Positions 11,154-22,115 are shown, numbered from the stretch's first letter. The stretch: 64,000 nt of DNA from Bacteroidota bacterium (GCA_016715505.1 JADJZY010000020.1:1-64000), one strand, 5' to 3'. Notes: generated by a model not told the origin, from the letters alone. Made by a program: numbers and translations.

Positions 11154-11381
11154 TTAGGGTAAGGGATCCTCACCATGCCCACCCCAGGGTGCACATCGCA
11201 GTATTCGGGCAATACTCAGATAAGCTGCTTTAAAAACGCCGTATTTGATAAATGCTTCTCGCGCATATTCGGAGCAGGTGGGCGTATACCTACATTTCGA
11301 AACTCCCAAATATGGCGAAATGGCCCCCTGATAAAAACGAATCAGTCCGATAAAGATTGTTTGGACGACCTTCTTCAGCAT
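11154..11381 (-). CDS. yidD: Membrane protein insertion efficiency factor YidD
   Basis: YidD is a small, membrane-associated helper of YidC-dependent insertion of inner-membrane proteins. The 75-aa product carries the family core: IRFYQGAISPYLGVSKCRYT, PTCSEYAREAFIKYG and the closing ARILRCAPWGGHGEDPLP. Length and motif order are typical. Its ATG at 11381 directly abuts the stop of the upstream bestrophin-like gene (11382-11384), so the two are almost certainly translated from one mRNA. In many bacteria yidD sits with rnpA/yidC; here it does not. Confidence 0.95.
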   Translation of the reverse strand: MLKKVVQTIFIGLIRFYQGAISPYLGVSKCRYTPTCSEYAREAFIKYGVFKAAYLSIARILRCAPWGGHGEDPLP

Positions 11382-12404
11382 CTACACCAAAATATTGTTT
11401 TGCAAGGCCACCGGCTTGATATCATGCGTTTCATCCAACATATCCAACATGTCTATCTGAATATTCCGACTGATGGCTGTTATCGGCACATCGTTGGCAC
11501 TGCCTTCAAAAGGATTTTCGGATGACTCCCCAATTTTTTCGAGGGTGGTAAATATCCAACCGGATAAGGCCGAAAAAGGAATACTTAACCATACCAGACA
11601 TTCCCCCATTTTTTCAAATTCATTGAGCATGCCCATCGGAACCAGCAGTACAAATATTTTAATAAACCACAAATTCAGGGTCGCATATTGCCGGGGATAA
11701 GGAAAGTTTTTTAATCCGCTCCGATGCCCTTGTAAATTGTATAACTCACCCAGTATTTTTTCGAGCTCCATGTGACGGAAATCTTCAATATATCCTCCCT
11801 CGAGCAGGCGTTTCAGATGAGCCGACTGCAAGGCAATCAACTGGGCCGCTTTATTGCCTTTACGCATCACCAGCTCATATTCGGTCGCACTCAAATAAGG
11901 CTTGATCACATCGGCCAATTGATGGTCATGTTCTTCCACCCGAAACCATCGGTTCTTATATTCCGCATTGTGTTTTTTATAAATGGCCTCCCATTGACGG
12001 GCTTCCCTTAATTGAAAACGTAAAGCAGTGAGCCAGGCAAAATGCCGATGATAAATTTCTAAATGAATCCGTCGCAAGCCTGCTTCATCCAGCGGTTTTT
12101 GTGCATGTCGGTTGGTAATAAAATCGCGGCTCATAATCGCCAGCGTTCTGCTGCTATTGATGATGGAACCCCAAATTCGCCGGGCCTCCCACATCCTGTC
12201 GTACGAGGCATTGTTTTTAAACCCCACCACAAAAGCCACTGCCGTACCCAATAAAGCAATGGGCAGCCAGGGCAATGCCAACCAAGTCCAACCCAGCACC
12301 TTGTAAAGAATGGTCGGTATACTGGCCACAATCAATAAAGCAAAAATATCTCTGCGTGTCCAAAACACGACTTCCTTAAAACTGTAATGATTTCCGCTAT
12401 GCAT
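11382..12404 (-). CDS. Bestrophin-like (UPF0187/YneE-type) membrane channel
   Basis: The product (about 340 aa from the internal ATG at 12404) begins MHSGNHYSFKEVVFWTRRD. It has two early hydrophobic segments (IFALLIVASIPTILYKVLGW and WLPIALLGTAVAFVVGFKNN) followed by SYDRMWEARRIWGSIINSSR, the hallmark of bacterial bestrophin homologues. Two more hydrophobic segments lie near residues 245-285 (FIKIFVLLVPMGML, VWLSIPFSALSGWIFTTLEK), followed by NPFEGSANDVP. Bacterial members form pentameric ion channels; ion preference cannot be read from sequence. I prefer 12404 over the earlier ATG at 12458 because family members start at the SFKEVVFW region. It is the first gene of a two-gene unit with yidD. 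Confidence 0.9.
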   Translation of the reverse strand: MHSGNHYSFKEVVFWTRRDIFALLIVASIPTILYKVLGWTWLALPWLPIALLGTAVAFVVGFKNNASYDRMWEARRIWGSIINSSRTLAIMSRDFITNRHAQKPLDEAGLRRIHLEIYHRHFAWLTALRFQLREARQWEAIYKKHNAEYKNRWFRVEEHDHQLADVIKPYLSATEYELVMRKGNKAAQLIALQSAHLKRLLEGGYIEDFRHMELEKILGELYNLQGHRSGLKNFPYPRQYATLNLWFIKIFVLLVPMGMLNEFEKMGECLVWLSIPFSALSGWIFTTLEKIGESSENPFEGSANDVPITAISRNIQIDMLDMLDETHDIKPVALQNNILV

Positions 12405-12999
12405 AAAAAAATAGTGGACAAAGATAAAGCCAATTTTGGCAGCGCATCCAAACAACATTTTTCATCAAAATTCCCGCTGTTCGCCGCACACGGTGCCTGG
12501 CTGCCATCGGGGCTGAATCTCAACTTAGGTACAAATATTAGGCGAAGAAATCCGCAATTGCTCACCAAACTTTTCATGAATGAGCCGCTTAAAGTTTTTA
12601 CGAAAATACTTGACTCCTTGATTTGTGTCCTCCCCAAACCAAATGGGTCGAGGGAGCGGAGAAGAAATGTGAAAACTTCTTTCTATTTGCCATCCTCTTT
12701 CTATCCTTGATGATGGTTTGTGAGGACACAAACTATGGGGATGGAAAGCAGAGCGAGAGAACAGAGCGAGAGCGGAAGAAGTACGTGAAACAAAAAGAAA
12801 ATCTACTCCTTGATTTGTAAGAGACCCCAACCTTGGGGTTAGAAAGCAGAGCGAGAGAACAGAGTGAGAGCGGAAGAAGTACGTGAAACAAAAAGAAAAG
12901 TATAGAACTGCGACGCGAGGACGCTTCGCAGAACCGAGTATCCTGCATCATCCAATACAATTTTTTTCTCAATGTGCAATCCATTACATTTACCGCTTC
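12405..12999. other. Non-coding spacer with degenerate tandem repeats
   Basis: No protein-like frame was found. The right half is occupied by about three units of roughly 95-98 bp (listed separately). The segment next to the bestrophin gene shows nothing recognisable. Confidence 0.5.
12608..12905 (+). repeat. Three degenerate tandem units of about 95-98 bp
   Basis: Two units are nearly identical over about 58 bp, starting GAAAGCAGAGCGAGAGAACA at 12744 and again at 12842, a period of 98 bp. Each is preceded by a CTCCTTGATTTGT-like or CCTTGATGATGGTTTGT-like segment, and a more diverged first unit begins near 12608. The second half of each unit is purine-rich (GAGCGAGAG...AGCGGAAGAAG). The array lies just upstream of the acyltransferase gene. 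Confidence 0.75.
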
Positions 13000-14193
13000 A
13001 TGCAACTGAGTTTTGAGGTGTACCGTCATTTGTCCGAAGTACCGGAAATCTGGAAGGATTCCAAAGCCCGATTCAGGTTTAAGCCAACAACAATTACTGA
13101 TTTTCGAAAAGGCCGGATTAACGCACTTGCGTTTTTTTATGTCATCACAAAATTTCAGAATGAGGCCATCCTGCTCAGCTATTATCAACATTTATCCGTT
13201 ACACCCGATCATTTTAATTGCCGCGATAAACCCTTTCAACATCATAGCCTGAATGTGGCCCTTCGTACCGTTAAACCAACTTTACTGGTAGTAGGTAATT
13301 TATTCCGGCATGATACGCCTTTCCAACAGTTTATTGGCTCAGCCATTCCCGAATCCGAACAAGGGGCCGTGTTTCAACAAACCTTTGAATACATGCTCGA
13401 TTTTTGCAAAGCTTCCGGCATTTTTTTAAAAGATGTACATGCCTCCTGGGCACAACATATTTTAAATGATGCGTCGTACAAACAAATGGAAGAGGATGTG
13501 AGCATGGAGTTTAAAGTGCCTGCACCTTGGCAAGGGCTACAGGATTACGAAAAACAACTCAAACATAAATACCTGCAACGGTATCGTAAAATTCGCCAAC
13601 AACTGAATGGCATCGAAATTCGCGAAATACAAGCTGATGAAATGCAACACCGATCGGCCGATATTTATGCCTTATACTGTCAGGTAAGCGATAAACAACT
13701 GGTGAGTATGGGCAAGCTCAATGAAAAGAGTTTTGGGCTCATGAAACAAGTTTTGCAGGATAGGTACAAAGTGTTTGGTTGGTTTTTGGACGGCAAAATG
13801 GTTGCTTTTTCTTCGGCCATATTACACGACGGTTTTTACGACATGAATTATATTGGGTTCGATTATGCCGTCAACCAAAGCCATTCCATTTATTTTAATA
13901 TCCTGTTTCATTGCCTAGAACAAGCCATCCTCAGTGGTTCGCACACCCTCGTATTGGGTCGCACGGCCCTCGAAGCAAAAGCTATTTTAGGTTGTGAACC
14001 AGCCTATCAGTATGGCTTTTATAAGCTGCGTCACCCCATCGTTAATTGGTTCTTTAAAAAAGTATCGGCAGGATTCCGCGAACAGATTGGTGAAAAATGG
14101 AAAGACCGCCACCCCTTCAAATCGCAGTTTTACACCCAACAAATATCGGCCCCTGAGTCGCATCAGGCAGCCGGGAGTATGGTAGCGCAATAA
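13000..14193 (+). CDS. GNAT/FemAB-like acyltransferase, uncharacterised
   Basis: The 397-aa product has two related halves, each resembling an acetyltransferase-type fold. The second half contains LKHKYLQRYRKIRQQLNGI, then VFGWFLDGKMVAFSSAILHD, DMNYIGFDY, YFNILFHCLEQAI and LVLGRTALEAKAILG. These match the pattern of FemAB/peptidogalycan-biosynthesis-like GNAT proteins. The substrate is unknown; transfer of an acyl or aminoacyl group to an envelope component is a guess. I used the ATG at 13000 (MQLSFEVYRHLSE) because residues upstream in the same frame come from the purine-rich repeat region and are not protein-like. The C-terminal 30 residues are hydrophilic. The frame is intact. Confidence 0.6.
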   Translation: MQLSFEVYRHLSEVPEIWKDSKARFRFKPTTITDFRKGRINALAFFYVITKFQNEAILLSYYQHLSVTPDHFNCRDKPFQHHSLNVALRTVKPTLLVVGNLFRHDTPFQQFIGSAIPESEQGAVFQQTFEYMLDFCKASGIFLKDVHASWAQHILNDASYKQMEEDVSMEFKVPAPWQGLQDYEKQLKHKYLQRYRKIRQQLNGIEIREIQADEMQHRSADIYALYCQVSDKQLVSMGKLNEKSFGLMKQVLQDRYKVFGWFLDGKMVAFSSAILHDGFYDMNYIGFDYAVNQSHSIYFNILFHCLEQAILSGSHTLVLGRTALEAKAILGCEPAYQYGFYKLRHPIVNWFFKKVSAGFREQIGEKWKDRHPFKSQFYTQQISAPESHQAAGSMVAQ

Positions 14194-14208
14194 ATTTCCT
14201 GAAAATTA

Positions 14209-15015
14209 ATGAGCCTGTATTTCCCTTTTGTGCAGGGCTTCTGTATCTTCATAGCACTAAATAAAAAGGTATGGATAGTCAACAAAAGAGTCGCACTGGT
14301 TACAGGTGCCACAGGTGGTCTTGGAACGGCCATGTGTAAAGAATTGTATCAGGATGGTTATCATGTTGTTGGTAATTACCGCAACAAAAGCAAAGCCGAT
14401 GAGTGGCAGGCTGCATTAAAAGCCGAAGGATTCGATATTGATATAGTAGAAGGAGATGTGTGCGATTTTGATTCCTGTGCCCGTATGATTGCAGATATTG
14501 AATCACGCATTGGTGCAGTGGATATCCTCGTCAACAATGCCGGTATCACCCGCGATGGCCGCTTTTCGCGCATGAGTAAAGATGACTGGCATGCCGTAAT
14601 GGACACCAATCTGAATTCTGTATTTAATTGTACCCGCCAGGTGATTGAAGGGATGATTGAACGACAATTTGGTCGTATCATCAATATTTCTTCGGTGAAC
14701 GGACAACGCGGGCAATTTGGTCAAACCAACTATTCGGCAGCCAAGGCAGGTATGCATGGATTTACAAAAACACTGGCCATGGAAGTGGCTAAATATGGTA
14801 TCACGGTCAATACCATCTCACCCGGATATATTGCTACGGATATGGTCATGGCCGTACCCGAAAAAGTAAGAGATGCGATTGTAGCACAAATTCCGGTTGG
14901 CCGTTTGGGTGGCACCCAAGAAGTTGCCCACCTGGTGTCATTTCTGGCCAGCGATGCAACGAGCTTTATTACCGGCGCCAATTATAGCATCAATGGCGGA
15001 CAGCATGTTTATTAA
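14209..15015 (+). CDS. phaB: Short-chain dehydrogenase, acetoacetyl-CoA reductase type (start uncertain)
   Basis: PhaB-type enzymes reduce acetoacetyl-CoA to 3-hydroxybutyryl-CoA with NADPH; FabG relatives act on acyl carrier protein. The Rossmann motif VALVTGATGGLGTAM begins near 14290, LVNNAGITRDG follows, and the catalytic Ser/Tyr/Lys are in INISSVNGQRG and TNYSAAKAG. The RDGRFSRMSKDDWHAVMDTN and NGQRGQFGQTNYSAAKAG segments resemble PhaB more than FabG. The open frame reaches back to 14209, but its first 25 residues are not SDR-like. A better start may be the ATG at 14271 with a one-base indel before codon 6. No phaC or phaA is adjacent; a thiolase occurs 40 kb away. It is followed by a strong terminator. 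Confidence 0.75.
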   Translation: MSLYFPFVQGFCIFIALNKKVWIVNKRVALVTGATGGLGTAMCKELYQDGYHVVGNYRNKSKADEWQAALKAEGFDIDIVEGDVCDFDSCARMIADIESRIGAVDILVNNAGITRDGRFSRMSKDDWHAVMDTNLNSVFNCTRQVIEGMIERQFGRIINISSVNGQRGQFGQTNYSAAKAGMHGFTKTLAMEVAKYGITVNTISPGYIATDMVMAVPEKVRDAIVAQIPVGRLGGTQEVAHLVSFLASDATSFITGANYSINGGQHVY

Positions 15016-15032
15016 ACCCTAAACCTTCCCAT

Positions 15033-15075
15033 AAAAAAACCCCTTTCTAATCATAAAAGGGGTTTTGCTTTTTCA
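15033..15075 (+). terminator. Rho-independent-type terminator after the acetoacetyl-CoA reductase gene
   Basis: AAAACCCCTTT and AAAAGGGGTTTT form a strong hairpin with an 8-base loop, followed by a T-rich run. It lies 18 bp after the stop of the reductase and before the TonB receptor start, so it separates the two transcripts. Confidence 0.85.
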
Positions 15076-15089
15076 TTTCATCAAACACA

Positions 15090-17464
15090 ATGATGCCTCA
15101 GATTTTTCAATGGCTATTTGCCCTCACCCTCAGTATGGGAACAATTGCCCCCCTGATTGCCCAAATGAATTATACCCAAACACTCAAAGGGGCTGTGTTG
15201 GATCAGGATTTAAAATATCCATTGATTGGTGCCACGATTCAGGTATTAAAAGATACGCAATTGGTGGCAGGTGGTCGCACAGATGAGGAAGGCCGTTTTC
15301 GCATCGCGCAAATACCGGTCGGGCGATATACCCTCACTTGTTCCTACCTGGGATATCAAGACCGCATCTTACAAAACATCGAAATCAACTCGGGCAAGGA
15401 AACCCAAATACAAATTGAAATGCAACCGGCTCCAAGGCAGTACAACAAATAGTTGTGCGCCAAAAAAGGCCGGGTGAACAATACCCTTGCCAGTGTGAGT
15501 GCCCGCAATTTTAATCCCGAAGAAGCCAGTCGATATGTAGCCTCCCGCGAGGATATTGCCCGCATGGCTACCAACTTTGCCGGCGTAAGAGGCAGTGATG
15601 ATTCGCGCAACGATATCGTGATTCGCGGCAATACACCCAATAGGTACTCTGGCGTATTGAAGGTTTTGATGTCAGTAACCCCAATCATTTTGCATCCTTT
15701 GGTACCACTGGCGGCCCCGTGAATATCATCAACAATAAATTGCTGGGGAATTCTGATTTTATGACCGGTGCATTCCCGGCCGATTATGGCAATGGCATTT
15801 CCGGCGTTTTTGATTTGAGACTACGGAATGGCAATCCGGAAAAAAATGAATTTACGGCTCAAGTGGTATACTAGGACTCGAAGCAACTGCCGAAGGCCAT
15901 TTATACAAAAAATCAGGCGCCAGCTATACTTTCAGTTACCGCTATGCAACTTTATCCGTGATGAATAAACTCGGAATAAATTTTGGCAGCGCCGGCAATC
16001 CCAGTTATCAGGATTTGAATTTCAAAATGCATGTACCCTTAAACAAAAAACTTCAATTGGCTGTTTTTGCTTTAGGCGGAAAAAGTGATATCGCCCTCTT
16101 GGATAATGGAGATGATAGCAGCAAATGGACCTTTGGAAGAGCAGGACGGGATATTCATTTCGGATCTCGCTTGCACTTGCGGGCGCCTATTTGCAACACA
16201 ATGTGAATCAAACCTTTTATCAGCGTTTTGGAATAGCCGCTAATCTCAATCAATCTTACAGTCGGTATGATACCATCAATCCCGATAAAATTAGCAGAAC
16301 CGCTACTTACCGCAATCAGTTTATTGTGAACAAATACATCTTTAATTATCAAGGCACCAAACGCCTGTCCAATGTACATACCCTGAAAGCCGGATTCATT
16401 TTTACCCAACTGCAAATGAACCTGCTCGACAGCAATTTTATCCGGCACAAAACATCTGGTACAACGAAGCCAAATTTAAAAATGATGCCCAACTTCTGCA
16501 AGGATGGATGGCCTGGCAATATAGTCCGAATGAAGCGCTTCAAATGAATGTTGGTTTACATTATATCCGATTCCTCCTGAACCAATCGCAATCGCTGGAA
16601 CCTCGTTTGGGACTGCAATATCAATTAAGCCTAAGCTCAATGTAAGTGCCGGATATGGTTTACACAGCAACCTGCAACCTATGTACATTTATTTTTTACA
16701 AATGAAAAATGCACAAGGGCAGGACTATTTACCCAATACCCACATAGGCTTCAATAAAACCCATCACTTTGTATTGGGTGGCGACTATCAGATTAATGCG
16801 ACTCTTCACTTTAAAGCAGAAGTGTATTACCAGTCATTATTTAATATTCCCGCAGGAAATAAAGACCTCCACATACACCCTCTCAATCAGGGGGGCCTCC
16901 TTTAATTTTATATTTCCCGGACCACTGGTCAATAAAGGCCGTGGCCGGAATATGGGACTGGACCTGACCCTGGAAAAATATTTCTCCGGACAATTTTATA
17001 TCCTGAGTACGGCCTCGCTGTATCAAAGTCAATACAAAGGCAGCGATGCAAAATGGAGAAATACCGACTTCAACGGACAATACAATTTAAATATCCTCTC
17101 CGGAAAAGAATGGATTGTTGGCAAAGCAAAAACAGCCCGCCTCATTGCAGGATTTAAGTTTAATTTGGCCGGTGGCAAATGGTACTCACCCATCGACTCG
17201 GCCCGAAGCGCAGCCAAACGACAATACGAAGGCATTGACTCACTCACCAATACCCTTCAGTTTCCGGCCTATCATCGCCTGGATATTCGATTGGGATTCC
17301 GCAAAAACCTAAAGCGTTATCATCATCATTTTTACATCGACCTGATCAATGTGTACAATAAAAAAAATCCTTTGGGCCTGAGTTATATTCCGGCTAGCGC
17401 TGAGGTCGTACAAGAAAGCAATTTGGGATTTTTGCCCTTGTTTAACTGGCTCATAGAATTTTAG
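15090..17464 (+). CDS. TonB-dependent outer-membrane receptor with carboxypeptidase-regulatory domain (frame-broken)
   Basis: The N-terminus is a signal peptide (MMPQIFQWLFALTLSMG...IAQ). A carboxypeptidase-regulatory-like domain follows: LKGAVLDQDLKYPLIGATI, TDEEGRFRIAQIPVGRYTL, YLGYQ. The plug domain has EDIARMATNFAGVRGSDDSR and NDIVIRGNTPN, continuing into GFDVSNPNHFASFGT and ADYGNGISGVFDLRLRNGN. The rest is beta-barrel-like and ends FLPLFNWLIEF. The total (about 790 aa) is on the short side for the family. At least seven frame changes interrupt it, which from the setting look like consensus errors. No SusD-like partner is adjacent, so it is probably not a polysaccharide-utilisation SusCD pair. 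The substrate is unknown. Confidence 0.85.
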
Positions 17465-17544
17465 AATGCCGTTCAATTTGCAGACAAGCGAATTGGAGGA
17501 TGCATCAAAAATGCAACTATCTTTGTGCCCTCAATGCAATTACC

Positions 17545-18998
17545 ATGAATCCCGACATTTTAAAACCTCCAGCCTCAAGCGCTATGGAAACATTTTAGTG
17601 CCCTGAATGCCGTACCCCGTGCCTCTAAAAAAGAAGAAAAAGTAATTGCATTTATGCAAGACTTTGCCGGGCGTTTGGGTTTAGACCATGAAACCGATGC
17701 GGTTGGGAATGTCATCATCCGCAAAGCAGCCACAGCCGGGATGGAAGATCGGCAGACCATCGTGCTGCAAAGCCATCTCGACATGGTACATCAAAAAAAT
17801 GCAGATACCACCTTTGATTTTGACACCCAGGGTATTGAGATGTTTGTGGATGGTGATTGGGTAAAAGCCAAAGGAACCACACTGGGTGCCGATAATGGCA
17901 TTGGCGTAGCCACCATCATGGCCTTACTGGAATCTACAGATATTGCTCACCCTGCCCTCGAAGCCCTTTTTACCATTGATGAAGAAACGGGCATGACCGG
18001 CGCCCTGGCCTTACAAGGTGGTGTGCTCAAAGGAAGCATCATGCTCAACCTCGATACAGAAGATGATACAGAACTGACTATAGGTTGTGCCGGAGGTTTG
18101 GACGTTACTGCCCACGGACATTATACCACCGAAAGCAGTATTATGCAGCATGGCTTAAAGGTGATGGTAAAAGGCCTCACCGGAGGACATTCAGGCATGG
18201 ATATTCATAAAGGCCAGGGCAATGCGAACAAAATCATGAACCGTTTGTTGTATCAATTGCATCAACATTTTAAAATTGAATTGGGTGAATTAAGTGGAGG
18301 CGGTTTGCGAAATGCGATTCCCCGTGAATCAACAGCTCTTGTAAATACCAACCACCCGGATGAGGTACAAACTTTTATTGCTGCTTTTAACCAAACCCTT
18401 CAGTCAGAGTACCTGCTCACAGATCCTAAATTGATGATTAGCTGTGAAGCTCAGCCGGTTTGCACCCATGTGATGTCGGATACAGATTTACATCACCTCA
18501 TTTGTGTATTGTATGCCTGCCCCAATGGAATTTACCGCATGAGTCCGGCGATTGAAGGCCTCGTACAAAGCTCGAATAATATTGCCCGGGTGCAAGTTGC
18601 CAATGGACAATATACGGTACAGTGCCTCACCAGAAGTTCAGTAAACAGTGAGAAAGAAGACGTGAAAGATGCCATCAGCGCAGCTTTTGCCCTAATGGGC
18701 GCTGAAATGATTTTTGGAGGTGCATATCCGGGATGGACACCCAACCCTCATGCACCATCGTAAAATCATGAGTGGATTGTATCAGAAATGTTTCCAGGCA
18801 GAGGCTCACGTAAATGCCTGTCATGCCGGTTTGGAATGCGGTATACTCGGACAAAATTATCCTGACATGGAAATGATTTCATTCGGACCAACCATTACAG
18901 GAGCGCATTCGCCCGATGAGCAAGTACAAATTTCATCTGTTCAAAAATATTGGGGGTATTTACTGGAAACCCTGAAACGTATTCCACATAAAGCCTAA
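17545..18998 (+). CDS. pepD: Aminoacyl-histidine (Xaa-His) dipeptidase, M20 family (frame-broken)
   Basis: PepD is a cytosolic zinc dipeptidase with broad specificity including Xaa-His. The start at 17545 gives MNPDIL, and after a one-base correction LWKHFSALNAVPRASKKEEK, the typical opening. Then come TIVLQSHLDMVHQKN (zinc ligands His and Asp), GTTLGADNGIGVA, TIDEETGMTGA with the catalytic acidic pair, and the lid domain with GLTGGHSGMDIH. A second break near 18764 precedes KIMSGLYQKCFQ and ISFGPTITGAHSPDEQV. The full span (about 484 codons) equals the family length. Both breaks are single-base in character. A TATCTTTG box at 17518-17525 would give a 5' leader of roughly 14 bases. Confidence 0.92.
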
Positions 18999-19227
18999 AC
19001 AAGGTTTATCGCGCTTAACACCTCAGATTGTCATTGCTCATGGTATGCGTTAGAAACAAAATTCTGAACGAGCAATCGCTATGAAACTGCAAGATGATAT
19101 TCTTTCGGGTCTGCGAGTGTTCAATCTAAGCAAGTGAATCGCGGTTGGTACAGAACAATGTAGATTTCAATCTCTTCAGGGACAACTATATTCTCGGAAA
19201 AAGAATGATAACTTCAAACTTTGTTGA

Positions 19228-21827
19228 TTAAAGGAGTGATTGAAGGGTGCTGACTAATTTACTCAATTGTGATCCATCTTGTCCTCCGGCTGTAGCCAAT
19301 GTTTTTGACCACCACCACCGCCTTTTATCAGGGAGCGACTGTTTCACGAATTAATTTTGCCGCATCCAGTTCGCTTTCCTCATTGACACAAATAGCCACA
19401 TGCGCTTTACCACCGATATTGGCAGTGAGGCCAATAAAATAGGGCGCCTGCAATTCATTTTTCAAATCGGTACACAGTGTTCTTAATGCCTCCGGATTAC
19501 TGACTTCAAGCTGATCGGCTAAAAAGGTAGTACCGTTGATGTTTTGCTTTTGAGTAGTAATTCATTGCGCATACCTACCAGCATTTTGGCCTCTAATTTT
19601 TCGACTTGTTTTTGAAGGCGCGATTTATCTTCTTGTAAATTGCGGATGGAAGTGAGTACGTCCTTGGGATTTTTAAACTCCGCCTTAATCAGTTGCAATT
19701 GATTCAATTGCTGATTCATATAAGCCTCGGCTTTACAACCTGCTAAAGCTTCAATACGACGCACGCCGGCAGCTACGGCACTTTCAGAAGTAATTTTAAA
19801 TATATTGAGTTCACCGGTCGACATCACATGGGTACCGCCGCATAATTCTATCGAGTAGTTTTCATCCATGATGACTACCCGAACCACATCGCCATATTTT
19901 TCACCAAAGAGAGCCATCGCGCCTAGTTTCATAGCTTCTTCTTTCGGCATTTCGCGGATGATGACCGGAATATTCTGACGAATTTTTCGGTTCACAATTT
20001 TTTCAACGGCTGCAATTTCTTCGTCACTCATTTTGGCAAAATGCGAAAAATCGAAACGCAGATATTCATCACTCACCATACTACCCTTTTGGGCGACATG
20101 GGTTCCCTAAAACTTCCCGTAAGGCACTGTGCATGAGATGAGTTACGCTATGGTGCCGGGTAATTTTACGTCGTCGTGAGGCATCGATTTTGGCCCAAAC
20201 GGGTCCATTCAGGCTTTCTGGTAATTGTTCGGTAAAATGAATAATCAGGTCGTTTTCCTTTTTGGTATCCATCACATCCACAGCCCCTGACTCAAATTGT
20301 AAGGTACCCTGATCGCCGACTTGTCCGCCACTTTCGGCATAAAAAGGTGTTTCCTGCAATACCAACTGATAAAATGTTTTGCCTTTGGCACTCACCTTGC
20401 GATACTTAATCACTTCGGTTTGCGATTCGGTTTGAGAATAACCCACAAAACGCACAGCGCCTTGGTTATTGAGGACAATCCAATCTTCAGTATCTACTGC
20501 AGCTGCTTTTCGTGAGCGGTCTTTTTGTTGTTGAAGGGCAACATTAAAGCCGGCTACATCTACAGTCCAACCCTTTTCGGACGCGATGAGTTGGGTGAGA
20601 TCCAAAGGAAAGCCATAAGTATCATTTAGTTCAAAGGCTACATCCCCGGCCAGTGTATTTTGTTCAACTTTTAATTCTTCAAAACGTTTGAGTCCATTAT
20701 CGAGGGTTCGCAAAAATGCATTTTCTTCCTCGAGGATAACTTTGCTGACAAAATCCTGTTGTGCCTTGAGTTCAGGAAAAACATGGGCAAACTGATCGGC
20801 AAGCAGGGGTAATAATTGATGTAAAAGAGGTTGTTTATAACCCAGAAAAGAAAAATAATAACGAACGGCACGGCGAAGGATGCGGCGAATGACATAACCC
20901 GCACCGGTATTGGAAGGCAGTTGACCATCGGCAATCGTAAAACTGATGGCGCGGATATGATCGGCAATCACCCGGAAGGCGACAGCTTCGCGGCTATCTC
21001 TCAAATCGTATTTTCGACCTCTGATTTCTCGGCTGTTTTCGCGATCGTGGGTGTAAACACATCCGTATCGTAATTGGATGTTTTACCCTGTATAACGCGC
21101 ACCAGTCGTTCAAAACCCATACCGGTATCCACATGTTTACTAGGCAATTCCTCCAGGCTTCCATCCTTTTTTCGATTGTATTGAATAAACACATTATTCC
21201 ATATTTCAATCACTTGCGGATGGTCTTTGTTTACGAGTTCGTGACCGGGAACTGTGGCTCGTTCTTCGTCGCTGCGCATATCCATATGAATTTCACTGCA
21301 AGGGCCACAGGGCCGGTATCGCCCATTTCCCAGAAATTATCTTTTTTATTGCCAAACAAAATATGCGATTTGTCATGGATCAGTTTACTCCATTCCTGCA
21401 GGGCAATTTTAGCAGGAGATGCCCTCCTTTTCATCGCCTTCAAATACGGTTACATAAAGTCGATCCTTGGGCAATTGATAGACTTCAGTGAGAGCTCCCA
21501 ACTCCAGGCAATGGCTTCAACCTTAAAATAATCGCCAAAACTCCAATTCCCCAACATTTCGAACATGGTGTGGTGATAGGTATCAACGCCAACCTCTTCC
21601 AGATCGTTGTGTTTACCACTCACCCGTAAACATTTTTGGGTATCGGCAATACGACTTGATTTAGGCTTATCGTTGCCTAAAAAATAATCTTTAAACTGAT
21701 TCATACCGGCATTGGTAAACATCAGGGTCGGATCGTTTTTAACGACAATAGGTGCGCTGGGCACAATGAGGTGGCCTTTGGATTGAAAAAAATCGAGAAA
21801 CTGCTGACGAATTTCGGAAGAAGTCAT
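19228..21827 (-). CDS. alaS: Alanyl-tRNA synthetase (frame-broken)
   Basis: AlaRS charges tRNA-Ala and edits mischarged Ser/Gly. The start at 21827 gives MTSSEIRQQFLDFFQSKGH, followed by MFTNAGMNQFKDYFLG and HHTMFEMLGNWSFGDYFK. Later segments include VDTGMGFERLVRVIQGK, RRILRRAVRYYFSFLG, the editing-site HHSVTHLMHSALREVLG, ELCGGTHVMSTGELN with the second zinc-ligand cluster, and the C-terminal GGGGGQ, ATAGGQDGSQLSKLV stretch ending with TAA at 19228. The total of about 866 codons is the family length. At least five frame changes occur (near 19300, 19525, 20080, 21000-21290 and 21450). Essentiality argues these are sequence errors. It is monocistronic, with about 230 bp of featureless spacer to pepD. 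Confidence 0.93.
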
Positions 21828-22003
21828 GGATAAAAAAATTGAGGGCAAAGTAGTAGAAGAGTTCAGATGAGGGCGTTTGGCCGATTTAGATTTAGGTTAA
21901 AGAATGGCTAGAGGGTTCTGGAGACATAAAACACGGGGGAGGAAACCAAAATACCCGCCCTCATTCTCTTCCTCATTCTCATTCTGTAAATGCCCCGGGC
22001 CAG

Positions 22004-22115
22004 GATGGTAAGAAGCTACCCCCGACCGACGAAGGAGGGCGGTGTAGCCTGAACAGCCCGGTGCCGCCAGAAGCCGGGCGAAGAAATAAGCAGAAATTGA
22101 CTATAGGCGGCAGGC
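22004..22115 (+). ncRNA. Candidate structured non-coding RNA, identity uncertain
   Basis: Between alaS and the S46 peptidase is a GC-rich stretch unlike the surrounding spacer, with nested complementarities. CCGGGC near 22012 pairs with GCCCGG near 22056, CAGG with CCTG-like bases just inside, and GCTAC near 22030 with GTAGC near 22048. A further GCCGCC near 22063 pairs with GGCGGC near 22105. CCAGGATGGTAA resembles the CAGG plus GNRA-loop tip of bacterial SRP RNA, but the AAGCA side is not matched well. No good open frame covers it. It could also be a 5' leader element of the S46 peptidase mRNA. Confidence 0.3.

Noticed and set aside
12608..12905. A short CRISPR-like array
   Set aside because: The period (about 98 bp) is long, the 'repeat' is most of the unit, and there are no Cas genes; it is a tandem duplication.
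14209..15015. A polyhydroxybutyrate operon (phaB with phaA and phaC)
   Set aside because: No synthase gene is present and the only thiolase is 40 kb away and more like PaaJ/PcaF.
15090..17464. A SusC/SusD polysaccharide-utilisation locus
   Set aside because: There is no SusD-like lipoprotein or glycoside hydrolase beside the receptor.
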